From: Kribbella turkmenica
GTDB taxonomy: Bacteria; Actinomycetota; Actinomycetes; Propionibacteriales; Kribbellaceae
NCBI RefSeq assembly: GCF_004348725.1
Contig: NZ_SMKR01000072.1
Span: forward strand, 1-34,568
Reading direction: 5' to 3'
Length of the DNA stretch: 34,568 bases
Below, one piece after another: positions 7,471-15,997 of this stretch. How positions within the stretch are numbered: position 1 is the first letter of the stretch; every line of letters starts with the position of its first letter. The notes beneath the pieces were generated by a model. The model ran no database searches. It saw only the letters and a list, made by a program, of their open reading frames with translations, and was not told the origin of the DNA. Position numbers and translations under genes: made by a program.

Positions 7471-8336
7471 ATGCTCGAGCCCAGACGCCGAAGTGTCCTC
7501 GGCGCGTTCGCCGGTGGGAGCGCCGGTCTGGTCGTTGGGTCCGCTTCCGCCGCCGCGACCGCAACCGGTCAGGGGTTGCGCGCCGTCGATCTGACGACCG
7601 ATCACCTGAGCGATCCCCTCGGGATCGACAGCGTGACTCCGGTCTTCGGATGGCGTCTGACCGGGGACGGCGAGGACCGCACGCAGTCGGCGTACCGATC
7701 CGGGTCGCTCGCAGCACACCCGCGGGTGCCGCACCGGTGTGGGACTCCGGCTGGGTCGCGTCCACTGCCCAGACCGGACGGCAGTACGGCGGCACAGCCC
7801 TCCGCTCGCGGACCCGCTACCACTGGTCGGTGCAGGTGCGCGACGAGAATGGCCGGCCCGGACCGGTGAGCGACGCAGCCGTCTTCGAAACCGCCTACGT
7901 AGAGTCCGTCAAGATACGTTGAGCTTGCTGCAGTTCGACAGGACGTATGCGCCTACTGCCGGCGACGCACGCCTGAGCAGATCAGCAATCCGGCTCGATC
8001 GCCGGACACCTCCTGTCGAACTGCACACATCGGCCCGGATCCCATCAGGTCTCGGAGCATCGGCGCAGGCATCGAACCGTGGAACCGGGATGGGCCCACT
8101 TCAGACTCCAGCCTCGGGTCACCGGTCAGTTGCCCGGCGCAGCGATCGAACTGGACACCGTCCGCGGACGAATCAAAGCGTCGTGGCGACGGCACGGCAA
8201 CGTGGTCTCGATCGACGTCACCGTGCCGGTCAACACGACCGCCGAGGTCGTCCTTCCCGACGGTGCCCGCCACACGGTCGGCTCCGGGGAGCGGCGCTTC
8301 CGGGCCCGCGCTAAGGCAGCGTCCACCTTTGGTTGA
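7471..8336 (+). pseudogene. GH78 alpha-L-rhamnosidase, internally deleted and frameshifted
   Basis: The start has a good ribosome site (GGAG seven bases before the ATG) and a twin-arginine signal (RRRSVLGAFAGGSAGLVVGS). The first part reads like the N-terminus of bacterial rhamnosidases (DPLGIDSVTPVFGWRL ... TQSAY). Near 7696 one base appears lost, and the reading continues in the next frame (IRVARSTPAGAAPVWDSG ... RTRYHWSVQVRDENGRPGP ... AVFETA) to a stop at 7920-7922. From 8079 that same frame reads GWAHFRLQPRVTGQL ... DTVRGRIKASW ... VDVTVPVNTTAEVVLPDG-like text, the expected C-terminal beta domain. The whole (alpha/alpha)6 catalytic domain, normally several hundred residues, is missing, so no enzyme can be made. 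Its stop lies 26 bases inside the end of the convergent GSDH gene. Confidence 0.85.
7929..8025. repeat. 15-bp perfect inverted repeat inside the rhamnosidase relic
   Basis: TGCAGTTCGACAGGA (7929-7943) and its exact complement TCCTGTCGAACTGCA (8011-8025) flank 67 bases, located precisely where the catalytic domain of GH78 is absent. The shape recalls terminal repeats of a tiny mobile-element remnant. No flanking target duplication is evident. Confidence 0.6.
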
Positions 8337-11334
8337 TCGCGGTGTGGCAGGTGTAGAGGATCAGCCGCGTACCGTTCGCGCTGGAGGCGCCAGTGGCATC
8401 CAGGCATTGGCCCGACCGGACGTTCAGCAGAGTGCCGTTCGTGCGAGGCAACCACTTCTGGCCTTCGCTGCCGTCACACGTCCACAGCACGGCCGGTGTG
8501 CGGATCGCCGTACCCCGGGCGTCGAGGCACTTCCCGAGCGACCGCACGGTACCGTCCTCGAACTGGGTCCACTGCTGGTTCGGATTGCCGTGGCAGGTGT
8601 ACAGCGTGATCGGCGTACCGTCGGCCGAGCTCGCCTTGTAGATGTCGACGCACTTGCCGGCGATCCCGGTGATGTGACCGGTGTCCTGGAACACCCCGAA
8701 CTCCCACAGCGAGTAGTAGCTGCCGGGAAGACCGCGAGCTGTCGCGGTGACCCGGACGTACCTCGCGTAGTTCGGGGTGAACACCAGATTGTCGGTGAGA
8801 CCGTCCCCGGTGGTCGTGGCGTACACGGTCTTCCACGTCCGCCCGCTGGTCGACACCTGCACCTGATAGGCCTTGCCGTATGACGATCCGAGCCAGTTGA
8901 GCAGCACCCGGTTGACCACTGTGATCGAACCCAGATCGACGCGGATCCACTGTGGATCACTCCGGGCGCTCGACCAGGCCGTCGACATCGAGCCGTCCAC
9001 GGCCTTCGGTCCTTCACGACCCGCGGTGTAGACGCTCGAGACCGCGACCGGACGGTTGCGCGCCAGGTTCCGCTTCGGGATGTACGACGCCGTGTACGTC
9101 GTCGGCGTGGCCGGCGCGACGAAGTTGTGGGTGCGCGCCCCGCCGTCCGACCAGGACGCGAACCGGTACAGGTTGTTCGCGGACTGCTGCAGCAGGTCGG
9201 CGGACAGTGAGCCGTTCGACCCGATGATCGCCGTACTGGTGCTCGGTGTGGTCACGGCCTTCGAGAAGTAGGTGAGCCTCAGCCCGGACGGGCTGGTCGC
9301 GAACGTCAGCCCGACGGTCTTCGGGTCGAGCCGCAGACTCTTCACGTCGGTCAGCCCGGCGGAGTCCTTCGCCGTCAACCGGAGCTCGAGGTACGACGGA
9401 TACTCGTGGTCGGGCGCGGTGAACGTGCCGGTGGCACCGGTCATCGTGGTGATCTGGTGCGCGTGGCAGTCGCTCGGGCAGTGGTGCATGATCAACGCCC
9501 ACGTCAGCGCCGATCCGGGCAAGGTGCCTTGTTCGGGGTCGGTCGCCGTACCGGCGAAGCTGATGGTGTCGCCGACCTTCCACGTCGTCGCGGGTGTGGG
9601 CGCGGTGATGGTCGCGGTCGGTGGACCGTTGGCGACGTCGATCTCGGTCGACGCGGTGCCGACTCCGCCGTGTCCGTCTGTCACCCGGAGCCTGACGGTG
9701 ACGACCCGGCTGCCCGAGTAGGTGTACTGGGCGGTGGCCGCGGTCGAGTCGTCGTACTGGCCGTCGCCGTCCAGGTCCCACGCGTACGTCAGCGGGTGAC
9801 CGTCGGCGTCGTCGGAGGCAGTGCCGTCGAAGGTCACGGTCAGCGGGCTCGGACCGCTCGTCGGGTCGGCGTCGATGATCGCGGTCGGCGGATTGTTGGT
9901 GCCGTTGTAGACGTAGCGCAACAGCCGGCCGTTGTCGTAGTCGACGGCGAAGATGTCCCCGCCGGGCCCGGTCTGCAGTCTGGTCGTCCCGTTGCCGGAC
10001 GCGAAGGTGACGAGCTCGGACGCACTGGGCAGACCGTTGCCGCCGGGCAGCATCGCCCAGATGCACTTGCGGCTGTAGTCCGCGAAGAACAGGGCGCCGT
10101 CGTACTCCGGTGGGTAGTTTCCCTCCTCGTAGAAGGACATTCCGCTGAGCGACGAGCTGCCGGTGCCGCAGCTCTCACCGGCGACCACCTGCTCGGAGCG
10201 CTTGTAGGCGAAGTACGGCGACGCGACCGCGTCCGGACCGGCGGCGTAGAGGTTCTCGCAGATGTTGAGGTCGATCCCGTCGTAGCCGCCTTGTCTGGCG
10301 TTGCCCTCGTAGCAGGGCCAGCCGAAGTTCGTCACGCCCGCGGTCGGACTGACGATGCGGTTGATCTCCTCCGACGCACTCCAGCCGACGTCGCCGATCC
10401 AGAGTTCGCTGGTGCCCGGCCGGAAGTCGAACCGCATCGGGTTGCGCAGACCGTGCGCGACGATCCGGCGGGCGTTGAGGTCCGGGCTGCTCAGCAGCGG
10501 ATTGCCGGGCGCGGCCAGCCCGGTGTCGGGGTGGACGCGGATGATCGAACCGTCGAGGGTCGTGGGATCACCACTCGTCCGGAGGTCCTGGGCTCGCAGC
10601 GCACCGCCTTCGGCCGACGGCGGCGTGAGTGCGGTGCCGGTCGGTGACGGCGGATCGCCACATGGGTTGTCCGGCGTGAGGTCCGAGGACGTCAGGCCGT
10701 CCTGGCCGTAGTCGGCGTAGTTGAAGCTGGCGCCGTCGCCGCCACCGGCGTAGAGCATGCCGTCCGGACCGAACTCGATCGAGCCGATCGAGTGACTCGG
10801 GAACACCTGACACCAGTCCTCGACCAGCACCTGTTCGGCGACCGCCGTACCGCTGGGAGTGAGCACCGACAACCGGGCACTGACCTGGCAGCCATCGCCT
10901 GTCGGCCCTGGGGGCGACGGGCAGGGATCGCTGGTGCCACCGACGGTTCCCCACTTCGGTGCGGTGCCACCGACGAGTGCGTCGTACGTGTAGAGGACGT
11001 AGACGCGCGGATCGGCGGGGAAGCCGGGATGCAGAGCGAGCCCGAGCAGGCCGCGATCCCAGTAGTTGTGGACCTTCGTGCGCAAGTCCGCGAAGACACC
11101 CGGCGTGCTGTCGTCGAGTGAGTCGAACACCTTGATCAGGCCGCTCTTCTCCGCGACGAAGACCCGTCCGTCGTCGGCGAACGCGACGTTGGTCGGGTTC
11201 GTCAGCCCGGTGAAAACGACCTGCTCACTGAAACCACCCGGTACGACCGCAGCCTGTGCCGGCCCGGTGGCGAGCAGCGGTGCCAGTAGCAGGACGCACA
11301 GTACGGCCAGCAGTCTCTTGACGGAATACAGCAT
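8311..11334 (-). CDS. Secreted PQQ-type sugar dehydrogenase with PKD, discoidin and ricin domains
   Basis: 1007 residues from the ATG at 11334, which has a run of G bases three bases before it; the open frame extends further upstream but without a signal peptide. Residues 1-29 are a Sec signal ending GPAQAA. Residues 35-475 form a glucose/sorbosone dehydrogenase beta-propeller (FVAEKSG, GLLGLALHPGF, FPSHSIGSIEFGPDG with H181, HGLRNPMRFDF), a family that oxidises sugars with pyrroloquinoline quinone. A PKD domain follows at 482-567 (YAWDLDGDG), an Ig-like segment to about 670, an F5/8 type C (discoidin) module at 755-882 and a ricin-type beta-trefoil at 886-1007 with three QxW repeats (QQW, QKW, QRW). 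The last two modules should anchor it on polysaccharide. It is extracellular and may oxidise cell-wall sugars; electron acceptor and substrate are unknown. Confidence 0.9.
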   Translation of the reverse strand: MLYSVKRLLAVLCVLLLAPLLATGPAQAAVVPGGFSEQVVFTGLTNPTNVAFADDGRVFVAEKSGLIKVFDSLDDSTPGVFADLRTKVHNYWDRGLLGLALHPGFPADPRVYVLYTYDALVGGTAPKWGTVGGTSDPCPSPPGPTGDGCQVSARLSVLTPSGTAVAEQVLVEDWCQVFPSHSIGSIEFGPDGMLYAGGGDGASFNYADYGQDGLTSSDLTPDNPCGDPPSPTGTALTPPSAEGGALRAQDLRTSGDPTTLDGSIIRVHPDTGLAAPGNPLLSSPDLNARRIVAHGLRNPMRFDFRPGTSELWIGDVGWSASEEINRIVSPTAGVTNFGWPCYEGNARQGGYDGIDLNICENLYAAGPDAVASPYFAYKRSEQVVAGESCGTGSSSLSGMSFYEEGNYPPEYDGALFFADYSRKCIWAMLPGGNGLPSASELVTFASGNGTTRLQTGPGGDIFAVDYDNGRLLRYVYNGTNNPPTAIIDADPTSGPSPLTVTFDGTASDDADGHPLTYAWDLDGDGQYDDSTAATAQYTYSGSRVVTVRLRVTDGHGGVGTASTEIDVANGPPTATITAPTPATTWKVGDTISFAGTATDPEQGTLPGSALTWALIMHHCPSDCHAHQITTMTGATGTFTAPDHEYPSYLELRLTAKDSAGLTDVKSLRLDPKTVGLTFATSPSGLRLTYFSKAVTTPSTSTAIIGSNGSLSADLLQQSANNLYRFASWSDGGARTHNFVAPATPTTYTASYIPKRNLARNRPVAVSSVYTAGREGPKAVDGSMSTAWSSARSDPQWIRVDLGSITVVNRVLLNWLGSSYGKAYQVQVSTSGRTWKTVYATTTGDGLTDNLVFTPNYARYVRVTATARGLPGSYYSLWEFGVFQDTGHITGIAGKCVDIYKASSADGTPITLYTCHGNPNQQWTQFEDGTVRSLGKCLDARGTAIRTPAVLWTCDGSEGQKWLPRTNGTLLNVRSGQCLDATGASSANGTRLILYTCHTAINQRWTLP

Positions 11335-11563
11335 GGTCCCCCCAGGCAAGCCTCGATCCCGGGCCCCACTCCCGGCAAGTGCTCGAGGTGCCCGACAGCA
11401 TGCGGCACGGAAGCGCGTGCGGGCAAGAGCGTGTTGGAAACGGTGACCAGGAAGAGCTCCGAATCGGATCGACTGTGTTCGAACGTGTACGGACCGTTGA
11501 AGTCGACGGCTCAGCGCAGCACGCTGGGCGCACGTTTTCGCCCTGCGTGAGGAGACAGTCACG
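11335..11563. promoter_or_regulatory. Divergent promoter region of the GSDH and GH43 genes
   Basis: This gap must carry both promoters. I see an 8-bp palindrome GTTCGAAC at 11477-11484 and a hairpin at 11520-11549, but no convincing -35/-10 pair and no site like the GCAAANNTTTGC elements found further right. Confidence 0.4.
11520..11549 (+). promoter_or_regulatory. Leader hairpin abutting the GH43 ribosome binding site
   Basis: CACGCTGGGCG (11520-11530) pairs with CGCCCTGCGTG (11539-11549) with one mismatch over the loop CACGTTTT. The stem ends at the first base of GAGGAGA (11549-11555), the ribosome site of the GH43 gene. It could modulate translation or serve as a protein-binding palindrome. 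Confidence 0.45.
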
Positions 11564-13474
11564 ATGTTGCGATCAACCCTTGTGGCGTTGACGGTGCTGG
11601 CGGCCGCGGCTGTCGGCGTCACCCCCGCCGCGGCCGCCGAACCCTCCGAGTCCTTCCGACCCGGCCAGCCGTGGCTGGACACGAACGGCCAGGTGATCCA
11701 GGCCCACGGCGGCCAGGTCGTGCCGTCGACCGACCACCGCGGCCGGCGCATCTACTACTGGTACGGCGAGGACCGCAGCAACGGGTACTTCGACAGTCCC
11801 GGGGTGCACGCCTACTCGTCGTACGACCTCTACAACTGGAAGGACGAAGGGCTCGCGCTGCGGGCGATGAGCTCGCAGGACCAGTTCGAGAACGACAAGT
11901 ACTTCGCCAAGCTCTACGGGCACTACACCGCCGCTCAGAAAGAGATCGTCTGGCGCGACCTGTCGACCAACAGCGTGCGCACCGACGGCTGGGCGCGGCC
12001 GTCGATCCTCGAGCGCCCGAAGGTGATCTACGACCGGGCCACCCGGAAGTGGATCATGTGGGTGCACTCCGACGGTCCAGCGTCCCCGACCGGTACGTCG
12101 ACGTACGCGCGGGCCGAGGCCGGCGTGGCGATCGCGGACTCGCCGACCGGCCCGTTCCGCTGGATCGACTCCTATCGGCTCAACCGGGTGCCGAGCGACT
12201 CGGTGCCGTGGTGCGGTACGTCGCCCGCGTTCGACCCGGCCGGCGGGATGGCGCGGGACATGAACCTGTTCGTGGACGACGACGGCACGGCGTACATCAT
12301 CTACTCGTCCGAGGAGAACCGGACGATGTACATCTCCAAGCTGAACGAGGACTACACGTACCTGTCCGCCGCGCCGGAGAACGCCCTTCAGGGCAAGGAC
12401 TTCGTCCGGACGCTGCCGTGCAACCAGCGGGAGGCGCCGGCGATGTTCAAGGCCGAGGGCACGTACTACCTGGTGACGTCGGGAGCCACGGGCTGGGACC
12501 CGAACCCGGCGCGGTACGCGACCTCGCAGAACATCCTCGGCCAGTTCACCGATCGCGGGAACCCGGTCTCCGGGGACGGTGCCGCGACCACCTACCGGTC
12601 GCAGAGCACGAACGTGATCCCGGTCGACCGCAAGCACAACAAGTTCGTCTTCATGGGGGACCGGTGGACCCCGAGCGACCTGGCGAACGCGCCGTACGTC
12701 TGGATGCCGATGAGCTTCGGCGAGGGCGGTAGCCTCACCATCGGTCCGGATCAGGAGTGGACGCTGAAGGACCTCGAGTCCTACACCCGCTGGACGGTCA
12801 CGTCGCCCGTTCCGGACCACGTGTGGCTCGGCGACACGAGCAGTCTGCCTGCGCAGGTCACCGTGACGACTGCTCGCGGTTCGGAGCAGGTCGCCGTCAG
12901 TTGGGACGCCGCGAGTGTCGCGCAGCCCGGCCCTGCCCAGTTGCGCGGCACGCTGTCGGACGGCCGAACGTTCACGCGTTCCGTCGTCGTCATCCCGCAC
13001 GGCCTGCGGTATGCCGTCAACGCGGGCGGCGCCGCCACCCCGGACTGGACGCGCGTGAGTGAGGTGGCGGCGCCGCTGCTCAACTCGACGCCCGAGCGAC
13101 CGCTGGGCACCGACCCCGCGACCGGCACGACCTGGGGCTACACCGGGGCCAGCGCACCGTCGGGCACCGGTGATCTCTACACCACGTTGCGTTACGCGAA
13201 GAACCACGAGCCGCTCGTCTACACCTTCGGCGGACTCGAACCCGGTACCTACACCGTGCACGCCGGCTACTACGACCCGTGGCCGTGGGCCAACCGGGCC
13301 GCCTCGGTCGCGGTCAACGGAAGCGTGGTCGACGCCCAGCGCCTCTTCACCGCCACTCCGGCGGCGGCGGCGTACTCCGGTGTGGTCGGCGAGGACGGAA
13401 AACTCACCGTCACCATCACCCCGACCCGCTCCCCGGACATCCAGGTCAGCTGGCTGATGGTCGCGAAGAGTTAG
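11564..13474 (+). CDS. Secreted GH43-family glycoside hydrolase, exo-beta-1,3-galactanase-like
   Basis: 636 residues with a Sec signal (cleavage near PAAAA-EP, about residue 25) and GAGGAGA eight bases before the ATG. Residues 38-400 form a five-bladed propeller: NGQVIQAHGGQVV, YYWYGEDR and VHAYSSYDLYNWKDEG match the pattern of exo-beta-1,3-galactanase-type GH43 enzymes (subfamily 24-like). E150 (ILERPKVIYD), E290 (QREAPAMF) and Q347 (RSQSTNV) sit where that subgroup has its substrate-binding Glu, acid Glu and the Gln that replaces the usual base, by analogy with the fungal Pc1,3Gal43A enzyme. Residues 420-485 look like a bacterial Ig-like (Big_4) domain, and the C-terminal 150 residues resemble a carbohydrate-binding beta-sandwich. 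The likely target is a plant galactan or arabinogalactan. The subfamily assignment is less certain than GH43 itself. Confidence 0.82.
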   Translation: MLRSTLVALTVLAAAAVGVTPAAAAEPSESFRPGQPWLDTNGQVIQAHGGQVVPSTDHRGRRIYYWYGEDRSNGYFDSPGVHAYSSYDLYNWKDEGLALRAMSSQDQFENDKYFAKLYGHYTAAQKEIVWRDLSTNSVRTDGWARPSILERPKVIYDRATRKWIMWVHSDGPASPTGTSTYARAEAGVAIADSPTGPFRWIDSYRLNRVPSDSVPWCGTSPAFDPAGGMARDMNLFVDDDGTAYIIYSSEENRTMYISKLNEDYTYLSAAPENALQGKDFVRTLPCNQREAPAMFKAEGTYYLVTSGATGWDPNPARYATSQNILGQFTDRGNPVSGDGAATTYRSQSTNVIPVDRKHNKFVFMGDRWTPSDLANAPYVWMPMSFGEGGSLTIGPDQEWTLKDLESYTRWTVTSPVPDHVWLGDTSSLPAQVTVTTARGSEQVAVSWDAASVAQPGPAQLRGTLSDGRTFTRSVVVIPHGLRYAVNAGGAATPDWTRVSEVAAPLLNSTPERPLGTDPATGTTWGYTGASAPSGTGDLYTTLRYAKNHEPLVYTFGGLEPGTYTVHAGYYDPWPWANRAASVAVNGSVVDAQRLFTATPAAAAYSGVVGEDGKLTVTITPTRSPDIQVSWLMVAKS

Positions 13475-13478
13475 CTGG

Positions 13479-13548
13479 TGGGTTCCCCGGGACGCTCCCC
13501 GAGCGGGCGACTGCGCCTGGACGGTAACCCGGCGACCCGGGGAACCCA
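13479..13548 (+). terminator. Long-stem terminator after the GH43 gene
   Basis: TGGGTTCCCCGGG (13479-13491) pairs perfectly with CCCGGGGAACCCA (13536-13548). The stem begins five bases after the GH43 stop codon and encloses 44 bases that can fold further. No T-run follows, as in many actinomycete terminators. Confidence 0.65.
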
Positions 13549-13612
13549 ACCACAGATCCCATCACATCAGCGGGTCATGCAACGTTCGGAGTCTCATGTG
13601 CATCCTCGACAT

Positions 13613-14404
13613 ATGAGGATGCGACTGCTGGGCCTACTGGTTGCGAGCATCACCCTGACTGCGTGCGGCAACGAAGCGCCGGCCGGAAGCGGTGGTGGCG
13701 GCGGGTCGCCGGTGGGGAAGTCGTACCTGTCGGTGAAGGTGACCGAGGACCGAAAGGACAAGCAGTTGGCGCCGGGGACTCGGCTCCGGCTGGACTTCGG
13801 GGACAAGGGCGGACTGGGCTTCAACGCCGGCTGCAACCAGATGGGCGGCGAGGCCACGTTCGACGGCGGCACGCTGGTGATGGACGCCTACGGCGGGACC
13901 GAGATGAGCTGCGGGACGGTCGAGGACGCGCAGGAGAAGTGGTTCGGGGACTTCCTGACGAGTCGGCCGACCTGGAAGCGCGACGGCGACGTACTCACTC
14001 TCGCCGGCGGCAGCACGACGATCGTGCTGAAACTTCGGCAGCTCGTCGAGCCCGACCTGCCGCTGGACGGAACCACCTGGACCGTCGAGGGCATGGTGTC
14101 GGATCGGGACCGGGTCGAGCATTTCGCCACCGTGCCTCCGGCGTACATCACGGTCGACGACGGCCGGGTCATCGGCTCCACCGGCTGCAACCAGTTCCAG
14201 GGAACCGTCGCGCACACCGCGACCACGGTGCCCTTCGGCGCGTTGACCGTGACCGACAAGGCCTGCACCGGCGACGCTCTCCGCCTGCAGGACGGCGTGC
14301 TGGCCCGGCTGAAGGGGCAGCTCACCTACTCCATCGACCACGATCGGTTGCGACTGCGGCGGCCTGACGGAGTCGTCGGCCTCGACCTGGTCGCCGGGAA
14401 GTGA
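13613..14404 (+). CDS. Lipoprotein with two META (DUF306) domains
   Basis: 263 residues. The ATG at 13613 starts a lipoprotein signal, MRMRLLGLLVASITLTACGN, with lipobox LTAC and C18 as the lipidated residue; earlier in-frame codons have no signal and run into the terminator, so I reject them. Two META domains are visible: about residues 35-130 (GFNAGCNQMGGEATFDGGTL ... MSCG) and 145-255 (GSTGCNQFQGTVA ... KACTG). META (HslJ-like) domains occur in secreted proteins and heat-shock-related lipoproteins, with no known enzyme activity. It is held on the outer face of the membrane. The next gene starts ten bases later and is probably co-transcribed. Confidence 0.87.
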   Translation: MRMRLLGLLVASITLTACGNEAPAGSGGGGGSPVGKSYLSVKVTEDRKDKQLAPGTRLRLDFGDKGGLGFNAGCNQMGGEATFDGGTLVMDAYGGTEMSCGTVEDAQEKWFGDFLTSRPTWKRDGDVLTLAGGSTTIVLKLRQLVEPDLPLDGTTWTVEGMVSDRDRVEHFATVPPAYITVDDGRVIGSTGCNQFQGTVAHTATTVPFGALTVTDKACTGDALRLQDGVLARLKGQLTYSIDHDRLRLRRPDGVVGLDLVAGK

Positions 14405-14414
14405 CAATGGTCGG

Positions 14415-15317
14415 GTGACTTCGCCGCGGACCGTCGCTCGGGAGCTCCCGGTGGGGCCGGGCGTCTACCGGTTCCGGGACGCGGCCGGGAAGGTGCTGTA
14501 CGTCGGCCGCGCGGTGAACCTGCGGCGCCGGGTGCAGTCGTACTGGACGAACCTCGGGGACCGCCCGCGGTTGCGCCGGATGGTGGACCGCATCGACCGG
14601 GTCGAAGCGGTGCGGTGCGACTCCGAGCACGAGGCGGCATGGCTGGAGCGCAACCTGCTGGAGCACGCCAAGCCGCGGTGGAACCGCACCGAGGGCGGTC
14701 AGGAAGTGGTCGGCTACATCCGGCTCGATCGCACTCGGCAGAGGCCGGGTCTACGGTTCGCCCATCGTGTGACGGGACCGTCTCTGCACTTCGGGCCGTA
14801 CCTCGGCGGCTTGCGGGTCCGGCAGGCGATCTCCGCCGTCCACCGCGTACTTCCGCTCACCTACGCGGGCACGGCTCGGGGATCGGCGCGCGAGTTCGCC
14901 GAGCTGTTCGGGATCGGCCCGGATGACCGCGATTCGCTCGCGCGTACGGCGGTCGCCGTACTGTCCCGTGATCCGGCGGCGGTGTCGGGGCTGCGGGCCG
15001 AACTGGAACGCCGGCGCGACCACGCGGCGAACGAACTGCGCTTCGAGTTCGCCGCCAAACTGCACGACGAGCTCGCCGCGCTCGACTGGATCGTCGCCGA
15101 ACAGAAGGTGTCGTCGTTGGACCCGGCCGATCTCGACGTGTGCGGGTGGGCGGACGGCGTCCTCGTACGCTTCCAGATCCGCGCAGGCCGCCTGTGCACC
15201 TGGACCCAACGCGCTGCCGCCGCGCCGCCCGACCTCGTCGCAGCGACCCCGGCGGCCTGGCAACCCTTCGCCCGCCGCAACGCCGAGCTCGCCGCGCGCC
15301 TCCTGCACGGTCGGTGA
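14415..15317 (+). CDS. UvrC/Cho-like GIY-YIG endonuclease-type protein
   Basis: 300 residues from a GTG without an evident ribosome site, ten bases after the lipoprotein stop. The N-terminus is a GIY-YIG nuclease domain: GVYRF (16-20) and LYVGRAVNLRRRVQSYW (28-44), with E78 in WLERNLLEHAKPRWN as the expected metal-binding Glu. A UVR-like helical segment follows (RRRDHAANELRFEFAAKLHD ELAALDW, about 196-222). The C-terminal RNase H-type nuclease and helix-hairpin-helix domains of full UvrC are absent, and the length matches E. coli Cho (about 295 residues), a UvrABC accessory that makes the 3' incision. It may do back-up nucleotide excision repair. The exact partner is inference. Confidence 0.85.
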   Translation: MTSPRTVARELPVGPGVYRFRDAAGKVLYVGRAVNLRRRVQSYWTNLGDRPRLRRMVDRIDRVEAVRCDSEHEAAWLERNLLEHAKPRWNRTEGGQEVVGYIRLDRTRQRPGLRFAHRVTGPSLHFGPYLGGLRVRQAISAVHRVLPLTYAGTARGSAREFAELFGIGPDDRDSLARTAVAVLSRDPAAVSGLRAELERRRDHAANELRFEFAAKLHDELAALDWIVAEQKVSSLDPADLDVCGWADGVLVRFQIRAGRLCTWTQRAAAAPPDLVAATPAAWQPFARRNAELAARLLHGR

Positions 15318-15344
15318 CTTCTTCGCCACATACCATCGGCTGTC

Positions 15345-15920
15345 ATGGCCCGGTACGGCATGCAATACGGTCCCCCACAGCGCAGCCGCGTTCCCTTGGT
15401 CCTGGTCGCCGTACTAGGACTGGTGCTGATTGTCATTCTGGCCGTCGGCGGGGTGCTGCTCTACCAGCGTCTGGACGAACCCGACTCGGCCCCGCCCGCC
15501 ACGAAGCCGTCGACAGCGGACGCGGTCGAGTTCCGCCGAGTCCTCAAGTCCGAACAGGGCCAGTGCCCGTCGCCACCCTCGGACACCGTCGTGTGCGACG
15601 CGAACGGCTTCCGCTACACCGTCGGCAGGGTCGAACTGAACGGCGCCCACGTCACCGAGGTCAAAGCCGCCCAGAACGAAGGCGACCCCACCTGGCACGT
15701 CATGCTGAACCTCAACTCCGAAGGCGCGGAAGCGTTCACCCGGCTCACCACCGACCTTGCGAAGAAGCAGCCGCCGCTCAACCAGATCGCCATCGTCGTC
15801 GGCGACCAGGTCGTCGCCGCCCCCACCGTCCAATCGGCGATCCCGGGCGGCAAGGTCCAGATCAGCAGCAACTACACCAAGAAGACCGCCGAGGAGCTGG
15901 CACGACGAATCACTGGCTGA
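15345..15920 (+). CDS. Single-TM protein with a stand-alone SecD P1-head-like domain
   Basis: 191 residues: a short proline/arginine-rich N-terminus, one membrane helix at about 17-42 (VPLVLVAVLGLVLIVILAVG), then an outer domain. Residues 120-191 (WHVMLNLNSEGAEAFTRLT ... NQIAIVVGDQVVAAPTVQSA ... KVQISSNYTKKTAEELARRI) closely resemble the periplasmic P1 head of SecD, where GQDVVSAP-like and GxxIxGxFT segments occur. All the SecD transport helices are missing, so it is not a translocase; it may assist secretion or only share the fold. A TACCAT hexamer ends eight bases before the ATG and no ribosome site is present, so the message may be leaderless. Confidence 0.75.
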   Translation: MARYGMQYGPPQRSRVPLVLVAVLGLVLIVILAVGGVLLYQRLDEPDSAPPATKPSTADAVEFRRVLKSEQGQCPSPPSDTVVCDANGFRYTVGRVELNGAHVTEVKAAQNEGDPTWHVMLNLNSEGAEAFTRLTTDLAKKQPPLNQIAIVVGDQVVAAPTVQSAIPGGKVQISSNYTKKTAEELARRITG

Positions 15921-15921
15921 C

Positions 15922-15977
15922 CGCCCGGCGCCGATGCTCATCGGCCGGCCCGAAGCGAGCGCTCACCGCGCCGGGCG
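15922..15977. terminator. Bidirectional terminator between convergent genes
   Basis: CGCCCGGCGC (15922-15931) pairs exactly with GCGCCGGGCG (15968-15977), enclosing 36 bases that hold a smaller hairpin (CGATG-CT-CATCG). It lies between the SecD-like gene and the leftward LamG operon. Both ends are close to the two stop codons. Confidence 0.65.
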
Positions 15978-15997
15978 ATCACTTTCGCTTCTGCCTG

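Noticed and set aside
11335..11751. N-terminal extension of the GSDH protein to 11751
   Set aside because: The extension would hide the signal peptide at 11334 and overlap the divergent GH43 gene and its promoter.
13478..13612. Earlier in-frame start of the META lipoprotein
   Set aside because: It would begin inside the GH43 terminator and bury the lipoprotein signal sequence 46 residues in.
14415..15317. Assignment as full UvrC
   Set aside because: Only the GIY-YIG and UVR-like parts are present; the C-terminal nuclease and helix-hairpin-helix domains are absent.
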